A DNA stretch of 26,939 nt from Tritrichomonas foetus (GCA_001839685.1 MLAK01001122.1:1-26939), one strand, 5' to 3'. Positions 1 through 8,892 are shown, counted from the first letter of the stretch. Notes: generated from the letters alone by a model not told the origin. Made by a program: numbers and translations.

Positions 1-227
1 CAGTACCATTTGGAACTTTAATATGATCTTTGAGGATATCATTAGAAGTTATGATTTCGTTTATGATTGGGCTAGGGATTCATTGATTTTCTCATTAGTT
101 ATTTCGTGAGTGATTTCATTAGTTATTTCATTAGTTATTTATGTTTAATTTTGGTTTTGATGAAATTTCATGTTTAAATTTGTTTTTTTATGTTTTCATT
201 TATGATTTCGTTGGTTTTCTCATTCAT
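1..227 (-). other. AT-rich repetitive flank, possible decayed minus-strand reading frame
   Basis: A 15-bp motif (atttcattagttatt and variants) recurs around 95-140. Read on the minus strand from an ATG at 227, the repeats give Asn-Glu-Ile-Thr-rich peptides, but the frame is broken by several stops. A short open stretch (about 26 codons, no ATG) runs off the left edge and ends in KVPNGT. This could be the decayed 5' end of a low-complexity gene lying to the left, or simple repeat DNA. Function unknown. Confidence 0.25.
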
Positions 228-241
228 GAATTTTGAGTTGG

Positions 242-270
242 GATAAGTTGAAGCGAAGCTGCAACTTATC
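242..270. repeat. Strong hairpin (9-bp stem plus inner 3-bp stem)
   Basis: GATAAGTTG (242-250) pairs perfectly with CAACTTATC (262-270). Inside, AGC and GCT pair around a GAA loop after one A.G mismatch. The sequence ATCACAACTTA that follows (268-278) is the exact reverse complement of TAAGTTGTGAT at 467-477, so two nested inverted repeats share this spot. No function is known; it could be structured RNA, a boundary or a repeat end. Confidence 0.5.
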
Positions 271-800
271 ACAACTTATAGGTCTACTAAAGAAAATCCA
301 ATTTATGAATTTGCCAAGTGATTATATAACTAATTCATATCTCATGCAAGAATCCTTTTTCTTTTCATGATTTCTAAAATCTGAAATAAAATTGTAAATT
401 CTTTTCCTGCAAAATTATATATGAAAAAACTCCATTGTCATCTGAAAATCTCTTAAATTGAAGGAGTAAGTTGTGATTTAACCCATAATTGAAATCCTTT
501 TCATTTAGAAAATTTTACATTAATTTCAAGGAATTTCCGAAACTCTGATATCACGGAATATTATCATTGAATTTATAGGAAGAAATTCCTAAACCCTTAT
601 TTTTCATATATTACTTAATGCATTCACCATTCCTTCCTATTATTAATGGAAAATAATAGAATTAAAAATTCAAAAAGTCTGAATTATTGACCAAATAAGT
701 AAATAAAAAGTTTATCTATTTGATAAAGCCGATAAGTTTTAATTCATAACGAACTTTTTGGAAAATTCAAAGATCAAAATCTAGATTATTAAACGTCTTC
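271..800. other. Intergenic, upstream of CCDC39
   Basis: No supported gene. The region is AT-rich. It ends in the CCDC39 promoter, with AACGA (748-752), an AACTTTTTG tract (752-760) and AAACG (791-795) close to the ATG. An in-frame TAA at 747-749 with no intervening ATG fixes the CCDC39 start at 801. Confidence 0.5.
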
Positions 801-3800
801 ATGAGTTACGATCCAACAATCAACCTTTACGACCAGCTTCCTGACTTTGCAAACAAAGAAAATAGGACACTTCATGCCGATATAGTAAAAAAACAAAGCG
901 AACTTCAAAAATTAATATCTGATGGTGAAGAACTTGTTGATCGTTTCAATGTCATTAAAGATCATCTTGCAAATGTTCAAATTGAAGTAACAACAACTCA
1001 GCAACTCGTCACAGCAAAAGAAGCCGAAGTTGAAACAGAAAAACATTTGCAACAATTGGCATTCCGTGAAATAGGAAAAATTCAGACCGATTTAAAGAAA
1101 ATTGAAGACAAAATGAACGATGTTCAAGCCAAAAATAGTCAAGTTGAAGCAAAAACATTTAAATCACAACAACGGATTGAAGTTTTTAAAGAAGAGGCAA
1201 AAATGAATGAAGAAGAGCTCGCACAATGGGTTCAAGCAGCAAGAGATAAAGAAGAAGACTTTTTAGTCATTCAAAGATACAAAAAAGAAGATGAAGGGCG
1301 AATTCGTTCAATGCTGCTTGAAATTGAAAAAGCAACAGCTGTTATTGAAGCCAAAAAAAATGAACTTGATCAGGAAGTTACTACAACTAGAGCACTTCAA
1401 ATTGAACTTGATATGACCGCAGAGCAATTTCGAAAGCTGCATGAAGAGAGAGCCCATCTTTTAGCACAATGGGAACAAACTCTTCAAAAAATGCAAAGCT
1501 TGAATCAAGAAATTGAGCAAACAACAAACATTTTCGAATCACGAAAAGGTGAAGTTACAAAATATAATGGACTTGTTCAAGAAGGAAAAAAGAATTTAGA
1601 AATGGCTGAAAGTGAAAATCAAAGATTTGAGAGAAAATTAACAATTAGTGATAATCAAGTTTCGTCTAAGCATAAAGAATTAGAAAACGAAGTAAGTGGA
1701 ATTGATGAATTTGAAAAACATGTTGAAACTCAACGTCATAAATTAGATAAGCTTGAATCAGATGAAAGAGCCTATCATGAAGAAATTGAAGAATTACGTA
1801 GAAAGACTCAAGAACAATACAATAAAAAAGAATATTATATTCAGAGATTACAAGAAACTCAAAATGCACTTGATACACAAAAAGATAATACAGAAGAATT
1901 AACTGAACAAACAAATGTAATGAATGAATTTTTAAAGAAAGAAGAGGAAGAATTAGCAACAATGGAAAGAAATATTGATAACGAAAAAAACACAATTTTC
2001 AAACTCAGTCAAGAAGTTTATAAAGCAAGAAAAGTTGAAAAGAATCTGTTGGCTGAAATTCAAGGCTCACAAAGTCGTGCAAAGAACCTTCAATTAAAGA
2101 TTCAAGAATTTGATAGAGAAACTCAAAAACAAATGGAACTTCTTTATAATTCGAATTTCCAAATTCAGCAAATGGAAAGAAAAATTTCTAGAATTGAAGG
2201 AGATAGAACAGAAGAAGAAAAAGTTGAACTCCAAGCACAAATTGATCAACTTTCTAAAATTTTGGAATCAAAAATTGTTACTGAAAAAATGCTTGCTCAA
2301 CAACTTCATAGACTCGATCTTGATTTAAGGCAAACAGCAAGAAGGAAATCAGCTCTGGAGGAAACACAAAAAGATCTTGATATTCGATTAACTGAGCTCC
2401 GTTTGGATCAAGATTCACTTGATAAATCAACAGTTAAAGCCAGAACAACAAAAGAATCTGTTCTTGTTCAAATTAACATGCTTCGCTTACAAGTTGAAAA
2501 ATTGAGTGATCAAGTTAACTTGAAATGTGATGAATTAATTTCATTGGAAAACAGAAGGCAACAGCTCCAACTTTCTATGGCAGAAAGAGTTGCTGAAATT
2601 GATACTCATCTTGCAGCACTTCGTGTCCAACTTAAAACAGAAGAAGAAGCTCGTCACCAAGCAGTCATTGAATTACAAGAGCGAAAGAGAAGATGTGATA
2701 CACTTTCTTCGAAATATCAAGTTTTAATGGGCAAATATAAAATTGAAGGTGAAGAAGTTACCCAAACTTACCACGTTATTAAATTTGCACAGGAAAGGGA
2801 AGAAATTGCACAAAAAGGTGATCAACTTGAAGAACAAGTTAAGAAGGCAATCAAAGAATTAAGAGCTTTAGAAAAAGCAATGAATAAATTAAATGGACAA
2901 AATGCCGATTTCAGAGGAACCTTTACAGCAGTTGGCGAAAATGATAGTGATTTTGAAAGGAAGAAATCACTTGAAGAACAACGTAAAGTTGCCCAGCAAC
3001 GCCTCAACTCACGTAGAAGTGAAGCACAGGCAGTTGCAGAAGAAAAAGAAGCAATGAGAATTACTTATCAAGATAAAATGGAAAAAATCCAAATAATGAA
3101 CGAAGAAATCAAGAAAATTGATGAAGCTATTAAGAAACTTGTTGTTGCTAATAAAGAAACAGATGAAAAAGTTAAAAGAGCTTCCAATGCAATGACAAGA
3201 GCTAAAGAAACACATAGGAAAACAGCTAAAATTGCTGTAGATGCTCCATATCCATCATCTTTGTTTGAAATGGATGTGGAAATTCATCAGCATCAGCATA
3301 TGCTTGATCAAACCATTCAAGAGCTTACCCAAATTGCTGCAAGTAATCGTGAAATCGAACCTAAACTAAATCTTGGATTATCTCAGATTGGTTTACAAAT
3401 GGCAAAGATTTCAGGTGTAGGTTCAAGACAGGTTGGGCGTACACCACAAATTACTACACCACTTTCAGGACGCTCAACAAGTAGCACAAGAAGTGGAAAT
3501 TCAATGTCATCTAAGAGAAGTCAAAGCAGCGTTGGAAGCGTAAGCAGTGGTCAAGGAAGTGTTGGAAGTGTTGTTAGTATTGGTGCAGATCTCCCTGATC
3601 AAGTTTCTTATGCATCTGGTAGCAGACAAGGAAGTAGAGTTGGAAGCCGCCCTGGAAGTCAAGCAAGTAATCGACCAGGAAGTGTACGAAGTAATAGAAG
3701 TCAATCTAGCCTAGGAAGCCAAGCATCAAACAGAAGTCAGACAAGTCATGCATCAAGCAGAAGCAATGTTTCTGCAGCTTCCAAAGGTAGTGTTAGAAGT

Positions 3801-3935
3801 AATGCATCAGCTGCCTCCAAACAGAGTTTTAAGAGTAATGCTTCTGCCGCTTCAGGTGCCTCGAGGCCAATCACACCAAGAAGAAAGACTCAGATTACAA
3901 CACCACAAATTGGTGGACCAGGTCGCCCAATTTGA
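801..3935 (+). CDS. CCDC39: CCDC39 homologue, axonemal 96-nm ruler coiled-coil protein
   Basis: A 1044-aa protein, predicted coiled coil from about residue 20 to 890, followed by a Ser/Arg/Gly-rich tail of roughly 150 residues. I recognise CCDC39 (FAP59 in Chlamydomonas) from conserved stretches such as EQFRKLHEER, IQQMERKISRIEGD and TQTYHVIKFAQEREE, in the same order as in the animal protein (about 940 aa). With CCDC40 (FAP172), CCDC39 forms the molecular ruler along doublet microtubules that sets the 96-nm repeat for radial spokes and inner dynein arms, so the product should lie in the flagellar axoneme. The tail is longer than in animals and full of GSR, NRSQ and SAAS motifs, possible phosphorylation sites (inference). 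The first in-frame ATG is used. The CCDC40 partner is not in the window. The gene is convergent with the bromodomain gene. Confidence 0.9.
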   Translation: MSYDPTINLYDQLPDFANKENRTLHADIVKKQSELQKLISDGEELVDRFNVIKDHLANVQIEVTTTQQLVTAKEAEVETEKHLQQLAFREIGKIQTDLKKIEDKMNDVQAKNSQVEAKTFKSQQRIEVFKEEAKMNEEELAQWVQAARDKEEDFLVIQRYKKEDEGRIRSMLLEIEKATAVIEAKKNELDQEVTTTRALQIELDMTAEQFRKLHEERAHLLAQWEQTLQKMQSLNQEIEQTTNIFESRKGEVTKYNGLVQEGKKNLEMAESENQRFERKLTISDNQVSSKHKELENEVSGIDEFEKHVETQRHKLDKLESDERAYHEEIEELRRKTQEQYNKKEYYIQRLQETQNALDTQKDNTEELTEQTNVMNEFLKKEEEELATMERNIDNEKNTIFKLSQEVYKARKVEKNLLAEIQGSQSRAKNLQLKIQEFDRETQKQMELLYNSNFQIQQMERKISRIEGDRTEEEKVELQAQIDQLSKILESKIVTEKMLAQQLHRLDLDLRQTARRKSALEETQKDLDIRLTELRLDQDSLDKSTVKARTTKESVLVQINMLRLQVEKLSDQVNLKCDELISLENRRQQLQLSMAERVAEIDTHLAALRVQLKTEEEARHQAVIELQERKRRCDTLSSKYQVLMGKYKIEGEEVTQTYHVIKFAQEREEIAQKGDQLEEQVKKAIKELRALEKAMNKLNGQNADFRGTFTAVGENDSDFERKKSLEEQRKVAQQRLNSRRSEAQAVAEEKEAMRITYQDKMEKIQIMNEEIKKIDEAIKKLVVANKETDEKVKRASNAMTRAKETHRKTAKIAVDAPYPSSLFEMDVEIHQHQHMLDQTIQELTQIAASNREIEPKLNLGLSQIGLQMAKISGVGSRQVGRTPQITTPLSGRSTSSTRSGNSMSSKRSQSSVGSVSSGQGSVGSVVSIGADLPDQVSYASGSRQGSRVGSRPGSQASNRPGSVRSNRSQSSLGSQASNRSQTSHASSRSNVSAASKGSVRSNASAASKQSFKSNASAASGASRPITPRRKTQITTPQIGGPGRPI

Positions 3936-4202
3936 TCAAATTTGGCATGGTTTATGTTTTATGTCGGCAATTTTCTTTTTATTTTGAACTGTATTTTATT
4001 TGTTTTCATAATAATTCTTATTTTTGTTATTCTAAACAAGATAAATTTTATATTATTTTTATTTTGTTTCTTATAACTAGCATCTTTTTCTATATTTCTT
4101 TGTTACTTGATTCAACTACTAATCAATAACAGTAAAAAATTTGTAGTTGATTAGTTTGCATTTATAAAAGATAAGGATCTTGATACGCCCTAATTTCTTC
4201 TC
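3936..4202. other. CCDC39 3' flank
   Basis: T-rich AT sequence after the TGA stop of CCDC39. It has several TAAA/ATAAA strings that could serve as 3' processing signals. No gene is seen. Confidence 0.4.
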
Positions 4203-4500
4203 AAATAAATCAATTATAAACTCAAATGAATCAATCATAAACACAAATGAATCAATCATAAACACAAATGAATCAATTATAAACACATATGAATCAATTA
4301 TAAACACAAATGAATCAATCATAAACACAAATGAATCAATCATAAACACAAATGAATCAATCATAAACACAAATGAATCAATCATAAACACAAATGAATC
4401 AATCNCAATTAAACACATATGAATCAATCATAAACACATATGAATCAATCATAAACACAAATGAATCAATCATAAACACAAATGAATCAATCATAAACAC
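4203..4500. repeat. 21-bp tandem repeat, 14 copies, with one unresolved base
   Basis: The unit aaatgaatcaatcataaacac repeats without gaps, with C/T and A/T variants (atatgaatc in three units, attata in some). The unit at 4392-4416 is 4 nt longer and contains the N at 4405, so the assembly is uncertain there. Because 21 is a multiple of 3, both strands are open through the array, which creates spurious ORFs. The array lies between the convergent 3' ends of CCDC39 and the bromodomain gene. No known function; probably a variable minisatellite. Confidence 0.95.
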
Positions 4501-4550
4501 AAAAATGAAAGAAAATATATTTTTAAACAAATAAAATCTAATAAAATGCA

Positions 4551-5156
4551 TCATTTTGGTCCAAATCGAATCCAAAGTGCGTCCAAAGTTTTTCTCGATA
4601 AGTTGTCCAGGTTTAAAACTCCATCCTTGCTTTTCTTAAGCACGCGGTGGTCTCCATTTTTCTTTATGATCTGCTCAGCCTCTGCTGAGTCACCAATTTT
4701 ATTTAATACTTCACTTAATGTTTTCACATCATATTCAGGAGTCGATTCAATCTCTTGCTTTGCTATTTTTGAAATGACTTCATCGAGTTCGCGGTTTGCA
4801 GCGCGAATGGCTTCTTCGTAATTTTGATGGTTGAAATAATTAAATTTTTGGCACATTTTGTCTGTTTTATTTTTGAGGTAAACTGTGATGCCACCAGCGA
4901 CCGAATCGCGAGAATTGTATTCGATGGCATTTGAATAGATTAAATCGACGTCATTCTTCCATTCGGTATGAGATGAGTATTGGCCGTCCTTTAATTTTTT
5001 GCGAATTGTATCGAAATCCATCGGATGTTTGATGATGGATAAATAATGTTCGTCGGTCATTGGCTTGCGGAAGTAAAGAGACATGGGGTGAGAAATAAGG
5101 GCTTGCGTAAACTGGCTGCATAAGTTTCCAATTGGTGTTTTGTTGAATTGTTCCAT
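4551..5156 (-). CDS. Small bromodomain protein with NET-like C-terminus (BET-like)
   Basis: A 201-aa protein. Residues about 10-110 form a bromodomain: LYFRKPM leading into HPMDFDTIRKKL (44-55), the helix-C tyrosine in DLIYSN, and the acetyl-lysine-binding Asn in EYNS (N81). Residues about 140-198 (TLSEVLNKI, then EQIIKK, then LNLDNLSRKTLDALW) resemble the NET/extra-terminal domain of BET proteins in compact form. BET proteins bind acetylated histones and recruit transcription factors; a nuclear chromatin-reader role is inferred. A frame open upstream to 5258 has no ATG, so I start at the first ATG. It diverges from the CDK-like kinase across 319 bp. No clear initiator was found. The bromodomain call is firm; the NET call is moderate. 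Confidence 0.85.
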   Translation of the reverse strand: MEQFNKTPIGNLCSQFTQALISHPMSLYFRKPMTDEHYLSIIKHPMDFDTIRKKLKDGQYSSHTEWKNDVDLIYSNAIEYNSRDSVAGGITVYLKNKTDKMCQKFNYFNHQNYEEAIRAANRELDEVISKIAKQEIESTPEYDVKTLSEVLNKIGDSAEAEQIIKKNGDHRVLKKSKDGVLNLDNLSRKTLDALWIRFGPK

Positions 5157-5475
5157 TATGGATGTTATTTGATTGAGATTCGAAAAATACAAGGCTAATA
5201 CTTTCACCTGAACCGATAATAAACTTTTTCTCAAATTCTCAGAAATAATCTCTATCAAATTAATTTATTCAAGATTTGTCCAATATCCTTCTTTATTTTA
5301 GATATTTATCTTAATAAAAATGTAAATATGCTCATATACATAAGTTAAGTATTATATATCAATATAAATTCTCAAACAGTCTCAGATATTTAACAATTTT
5401 TATGATTGACACGATATTTTGAAAGTCGTTTCTGAAGTTATTTGTTCAAATAAACTTTTTGATTGTTCATTTTTG
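5157..5475. promoter_or_regulatory. Divergent intergenic region, bromodomain gene / CDK-like kinase
   Basis: 319 bp of AT-rich DNA carrying the promoters of two head-to-head genes. AAACTTTTT occurs near 5218 and AAACTTTTTG at about 5453. The kinase initiator TCATTT is at 5467-5472. Nothing else is recognised. Confidence 0.5.
5467..5472 (+). promoter_or_regulatory. Initiator (Inr) of the CDK-like kinase
   Basis: TCATTT fits the trichomonad initiator TCA(+1)Y(T/A). The predicted +1 A (5469) is 7 nt before the ATG at 5476, the expected leader length, and supports that start over the open frame upstream, which lacks an ATG. Confidence 0.6.
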
Positions 5476-6333
5476 ATGTCGAAAGTAATCAACGAAAGAT
5501 ACCAAAAACTCGATATATTAAATGATGGAGCATACGGAGTTGTCTGGTTGTGCAAGGATATTCAAACAAACAAAGAAGTTGCTTTAAAAGAATGCCAATG
5601 TTGTGACGCCAAAGTAAATGTTCGAGAAATTCAAGCACTTGCAGCTTTGGATCACCCAAACATAATCAAACTCGTCGAATCATTCCGCCTATTTCCTTAC
5701 GACTACATAATTCTCGAATACGGAGGAGAGGATTTGCAATCGATTATGGAAAATAATCCAGGACCTCTTCCGCCCGAATTAGTCAAAAAAATTATGTACA
5801 GTATTTTGGACGCACTCCGATACATCCATATGAAAGGATTCGTTCATCGAGATATCAAGCCGGCCAATATTTTAATTAACGAGCAAAATGAACTGAAACT
5901 TATTGATTTTGGTTTGTGCAGACCAATGGATGGAACCCCTCTCTCTCCCCTTTGTTGCACTTACCAATACACGCCATTGGATTGCCTTCTAGGTGCCCCG
6001 TCCTACAACCATAACTTTGATGTGTGGAGCGCAGGGTGCATTTTTGCTGAAATGCTGACTGGTGAAATTCTTTTTGATGGTGACTCCCAACTTTCAATTG
6101 TGATTCAAATCCTGAAAGTGTTGGGCACACCAAAAGAGGAGGACTGGCCAGAAATGAACACAATTCCTTACTGTCAAAACTTTAATATGCCTGAATATCA
6201 AGCAACAATTGATGATATTCTCAAAAATGCTGATCCTGAGGCGATCGACTTAATAAAGAAAATGTTATGCATCAGCCAAAGCAAGAGAATATCTGCAGAA
6301 GAAGCCCTCAAACATCCTTATTTTGCGAAATAA
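5476..6333 (+). CDS. CDK-like Ser/Thr kinase (CMGC group, CDK20/CCRK-like)
   Basis: A 285-aa protein, essentially one kinase domain. Visible features: a glycine loop with the first Gly replaced (NDGAYGVV, 16-23), catalytic K38 in VALKE, helix-C Glu 51 in VREIQ (the cyclin-box contact site), HRD at 124-126 followed by IKPAN, DFG at 144-146, DVWSAGC, and the LGTP CMGC insert. The activation segment is odd: the usual APE is TPL in a CTYQYTPLD context, so the structural Glu is missing, and no TEY or THE-type phospho-site is obvious. The LGTPKEEDWPE segment and following region recall CDK20/CCRK, a kinase tied to flagellar length and cell cycle, but the assignment within CDKs is weak. It is likely active because K, D and DFG are intact. 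The stop is TAATAAAC, which includes a TAAA signal. Confidence 0.85.
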   Translation: MSKVINERYQKLDILNDGAYGVVWLCKDIQTNKEVALKECQCCDAKVNVREIQALAALDHPNIIKLVESFRLFPYDYIILEYGGEDLQSIMENNPGPLPPELVKKIMYSILDALRYIHMKGFVHRDIKPANILINEQNELKLIDFGLCRPMDGTPLSPLCCTYQYTPLDCLLGAPSYNHNFDVWSAGCIFAEMLTGEILFDGDSQLSIVIQILKVLGTPKEEDWPEMNTIPYCQNFNMPEYQATIDDILKNADPEAIDLIKKMLCISQSKRISAEEALKHPYFAK

Positions 6334-6918
6334 TAAACATGTATTTATAAATAATTAAACAAAAGAAACTTCATTATATTTCTACCCTCTCAGACTTTTT
6401 TTATTTTTATTTTGTCGTTTAAAATCAATTATAATACATGGAGTTTTCAATGTTTTGTAATTTTCCTTTAAAAAGAGTTTTGGCACTTTATGAGACATTT
6501 TACATATGATGACCCCGATTGACATGGAAAAAGCTTTATAGGTCAATAAGTGTGAGGTAAAAAATATTTCCATTCTAGATGTTTTCATGAATCATGATAA
6601 TTAAAGCGATCGAGAAAAGTTAATGAAAGGAAGGGCAACTGAGTGGAACATGAATTTCAGACGCAGCCAGAGGTGCTTATTTTAGGCGAATTAATGTTGT
6701 GTTCAAGTATATTATTTATTGTCAACGTTTGGGATGATAAACCTAAAAAAAGACAAGATTGAGATACATATAAAAAGTGAATGAGTGTCGAAAATAAAGC
6801 TATACAATATGCACGATTCAGGCTGCTTGTTCAAGAAGAATGACATTAATAAAGAGAAAAGTTTTTATTAATAAAGAACTTAGTTTGAGCATCAATATTC
6901 AAAGTGACGTAGTTGACT
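6334..6918. other. Intergenic, downstream part of a decayed region
   Basis: No intact gene. On the minus strand it continues from the pseudogene at 6919-7216. Short protein-like stretches without a continuous frame occur at about 6780-6915 and may be its decayed 3' part. A 68-codon minus-strand ORF (6382-6588) shows no recognisable domain and is not called. Confidence 0.35.
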
Positions 6919-7216
6919 TCATGAAATCGGTAACAAATTTATACTAATTTGTTGTGAAGCAAGATGAGGGTCAATCCCTAGAGATTCTGCTATACAGCTC
7001 ATGACAAATTCGTAGTATTAAGCATATTTCTGAATAAATTTTCATTTAGTATTTCTTCTGATGCTTTCTCTTGAGAATGTTTAATTTGCTTCTGGATATT
7101 TTGGTAACAGATCAGATACTTCTTCTTCGGTACAATCAATAACTAAATTTAGTTGGATTAATTTCTAATGAAAAATTATCACATCTAGTATTTACTAAAA
7201 CACAGATTTCGTTCAT
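6919..7216 (-). pseudogene. Frameshifted remnant of an unidentified protein gene
   Basis: On the minus strand an ATG at 7216 starts MNEICVLVNTRCDNF and reads to INPTKFSY before a TGA. Shifting frame near 7140 gives a protein-like run (DCTEEEVSDLLPKYPEAN) that stops at about 7083. A third frame then gives QEKASEEILNENLFRNM down to about 7002, and after another shift SCIAESLGIDPHLASQQ continues to a TGA at 6919-6921. Four consecutive, differently framed segments with good protein character indicate a gene broken by at least three indels. The MNEICVLVN start resembles large trichomonad gene families of unknown function, from memory only. Calling it a relic is moderately certain; its identity is unknown. 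Confidence 0.5.
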
Positions 7217-7751
7217 TATTTAAAGTTAATTTTCATGACTGCATAGAAAAAGTCAATGATAATCGCTGAAAAAGAACATAGCAATATCTTAAATTGGAAA
7301 TGAATATATTACTACTTCAAAACATTTCTATACATAATATTGATGATTCCTGAAGTTTCACAACAGAAATGAAGTGAAAATCAAAAGTTGAAAAAGATGG
7401 CCAAATCATTTCAAGGAAATACATATGAATCATTTAATCATCAAAAGAAAGAGAAACAAATGTCAGCCAAGAGCACCATAATTTTGCATCGATACATTGC
7501 TTATGTAGTCTCTTAGAGAATCCTAATTAGAAAAATTTGTTCCTCATGATGATCTAAATTTTTGATTCAAAAATGAATTCTGTCTGAAACTTTCTGAGAT
7601 GATTTGAGAGTGTATTCAAATCTAGTTCTGGGTAAATTGTTTATTCATTTTTCTGCATTTATATGGTCCAAATTATGAGTACAATTAAGCATTGAATAAT
7701 TCAAAATACTGCCACTTTTGTTAGAAAAATTATTATACGTTAAAAAACAAA
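7217..7751. other. Intergenic between pseudogene and triple-UBL gene
   Basis: AT-rich, with no gene recognised on either strand. The 3' end holds the promoter of the triple-UBL gene: an ACGTT (7737-7741) lies 11 nt before the ATG. No clear TCAYW initiator is seen. Confidence 0.4.
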
Positions 7752-8627
7752 ATGATTACTTTACGCTTCGCCTTAAATAATACAACACCATTCGAGCTAA
7801 CATTCGACATAACAGCATCTGTTCTCACAGCAAAGGAATTTCTAGCCCACAGATATCGTTCCATTCCCGATAATATTTCGATGACTTACAAACACTTCGA
7901 ATTCCAAAATGGAACCCCACTCAAAGACATTCAAATTCCACCAAGGGAATATATAAACGTCTCAGTTTGTCAATCCCGTACGTTCAAATTTTTGCAGCCA
8001 GGAAAGCAAACGTTCGATTTACCATTTCGCGACGTTGCAACAGTCAGCGATGCAAAGCGAGCCTTGTCACCGAGACTAAAGGTTGTTCCCGAGAGGATTG
8101 TCATCAGTTATGATCATAAAAGCCTCTTTGATGATTTGAAATTAGTAGACTTAAATATTCCTCAGCATCGATATATGACGATAGATATTTCTGACGACCA
8201 AATATCAATTCAAAAATATTTATTTATGATTCAAGGAGAAGCACAAGAAATCCCGTTCCAATCGGATACAAAAATTTCAGAAGTTAAGGAAATTTTATTC
8301 AGTGTTGCTTCAAGATCAACAATTAGTGTTGATTTGATTCATAATGGAAAACCAATTTTAGATGATGAAGCCACAATTGGATCATTGAATATCCCTCAAG
8401 GAGATTTTATTGTTGCCCAGACAAAAACAATTTCATGCCATGAATTAAGAGATCCTGAGAGTGCTAAATTACCAGATATTGATTTCACAACAGACACAGG
8501 CTCAAAACTTTCGAAAACAGGATCGGTTTCAAATCGTGCATCACAAGTGCTTGAAGAGGGTTTTGAATTTAATCCACCAGAGAGAAAAGTAGATCCGCCA
8601 CCAGACCCAATGAATGAATCACTCTGA
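7752..8627 (+). CDS. Protein of three tandem ubiquitin-like domains
   Basis: A 291-aa protein. Three consecutive blocks of about 70 residues share a beta-grasp pattern: 1-72, about 76-147 and about 155-224. Each begins with a hydrophobic strand pair, has a helix-like segment (TAKEFLAHRY; SDAKRALSPRL; SEVKEILFSV) and closes with a similar turn: IPPREYINV, IPQHRYMTIDI, IPQGDFIVAQ. This closing motif, in place of the ubiquitin LRLRGG end, suggests the three arose by internal duplication. No di-glycine follows any block, so it is not a processed modifier; a scaffold or adaptor role is inferred. Residues 225-291 are polar, Ser/Pro-rich and probably disordered. I know no named family with this architecture. 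The neighbour at 9772-10491 is also ubiquitin-like. The stop is TGA. Confidence 0.75.
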   Translation: MITLRFALNNTTPFELTFDITASVLTAKEFLAHRYRSIPDNISMTYKHFEFQNGTPLKDIQIPPREYINVSVCQSRTFKFLQPGKQTFDLPFRDVATVSDAKRALSPRLKVVPERIVISYDHKSLFDDLKLVDLNIPQHRYMTIDISDDQISIQKYLFMIQGEAQEIPFQSDTKISEVKEILFSVASRSTISVDLIHNGKPILDDEATIGSLNIPQGDFIVAQTKTISCHELRDPESAKLPDIDFTTDTGSKLSKTGSVSNRASQVLEEGFEFNPPERKVDPPPDPMNESL

Positions 8628-8790
8628 CTTCAACTATTGCAAAAGTTTGGTTTATTGTTTTTAAATCAAACGTTTTTATTTCCTTTGTGATCATATTATT
8701 AGTAAAATTTATTTTTATTTCATTATTTTGTTTGTTAATGTTTCCTTAACAGAAATAGAATTCGATCAGAATATCTTACAATTTTTTCTG
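8628..8790. other. 3' flank of the triple-UBL gene
   Basis: T-rich sequence without a gene, leading into the 17-bp repeat. Confidence 0.3.
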
Positions 8791-8892
8791 GCTATTATTT
8801 CTTTATAGTTATTATTTCTTTATAATTATTATTTCTTTATAGTTATTATTTCTTTATAGTTATTATTTCTTTCTGGTAATTATTTCTTTATT
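8791..8892. repeat. 17-bp tandem repeat, six copies
   Basis: The unit gttattatttctttata repeats head to tail at 8791, 8808, 8825, 8842, 8859 and 8876, with single-base changes; the last two are the most diverged. It sits between the convergent triple-UBL and UBL-membrane genes. It has no coding role. Confidence 0.85.

Noticed and set aside
4119..4427. ORFs on both strands through the 21-bp repeat (NTNESII-type and FVFMIDS-type peptides)
   Set aside because: They arise because the repeat unit is a multiple of three without stops; no non-repeat coding sequence is attached.
5900..6163. 87-codon minus-strand ORF inside the CDK-like kinase
   Set aside because: Antisense to conserved kinase motifs; no features of its own.
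6382..6588. 68-codon minus-strand ORF
   Set aside because: No domain or promoter; lies in a decayed region.
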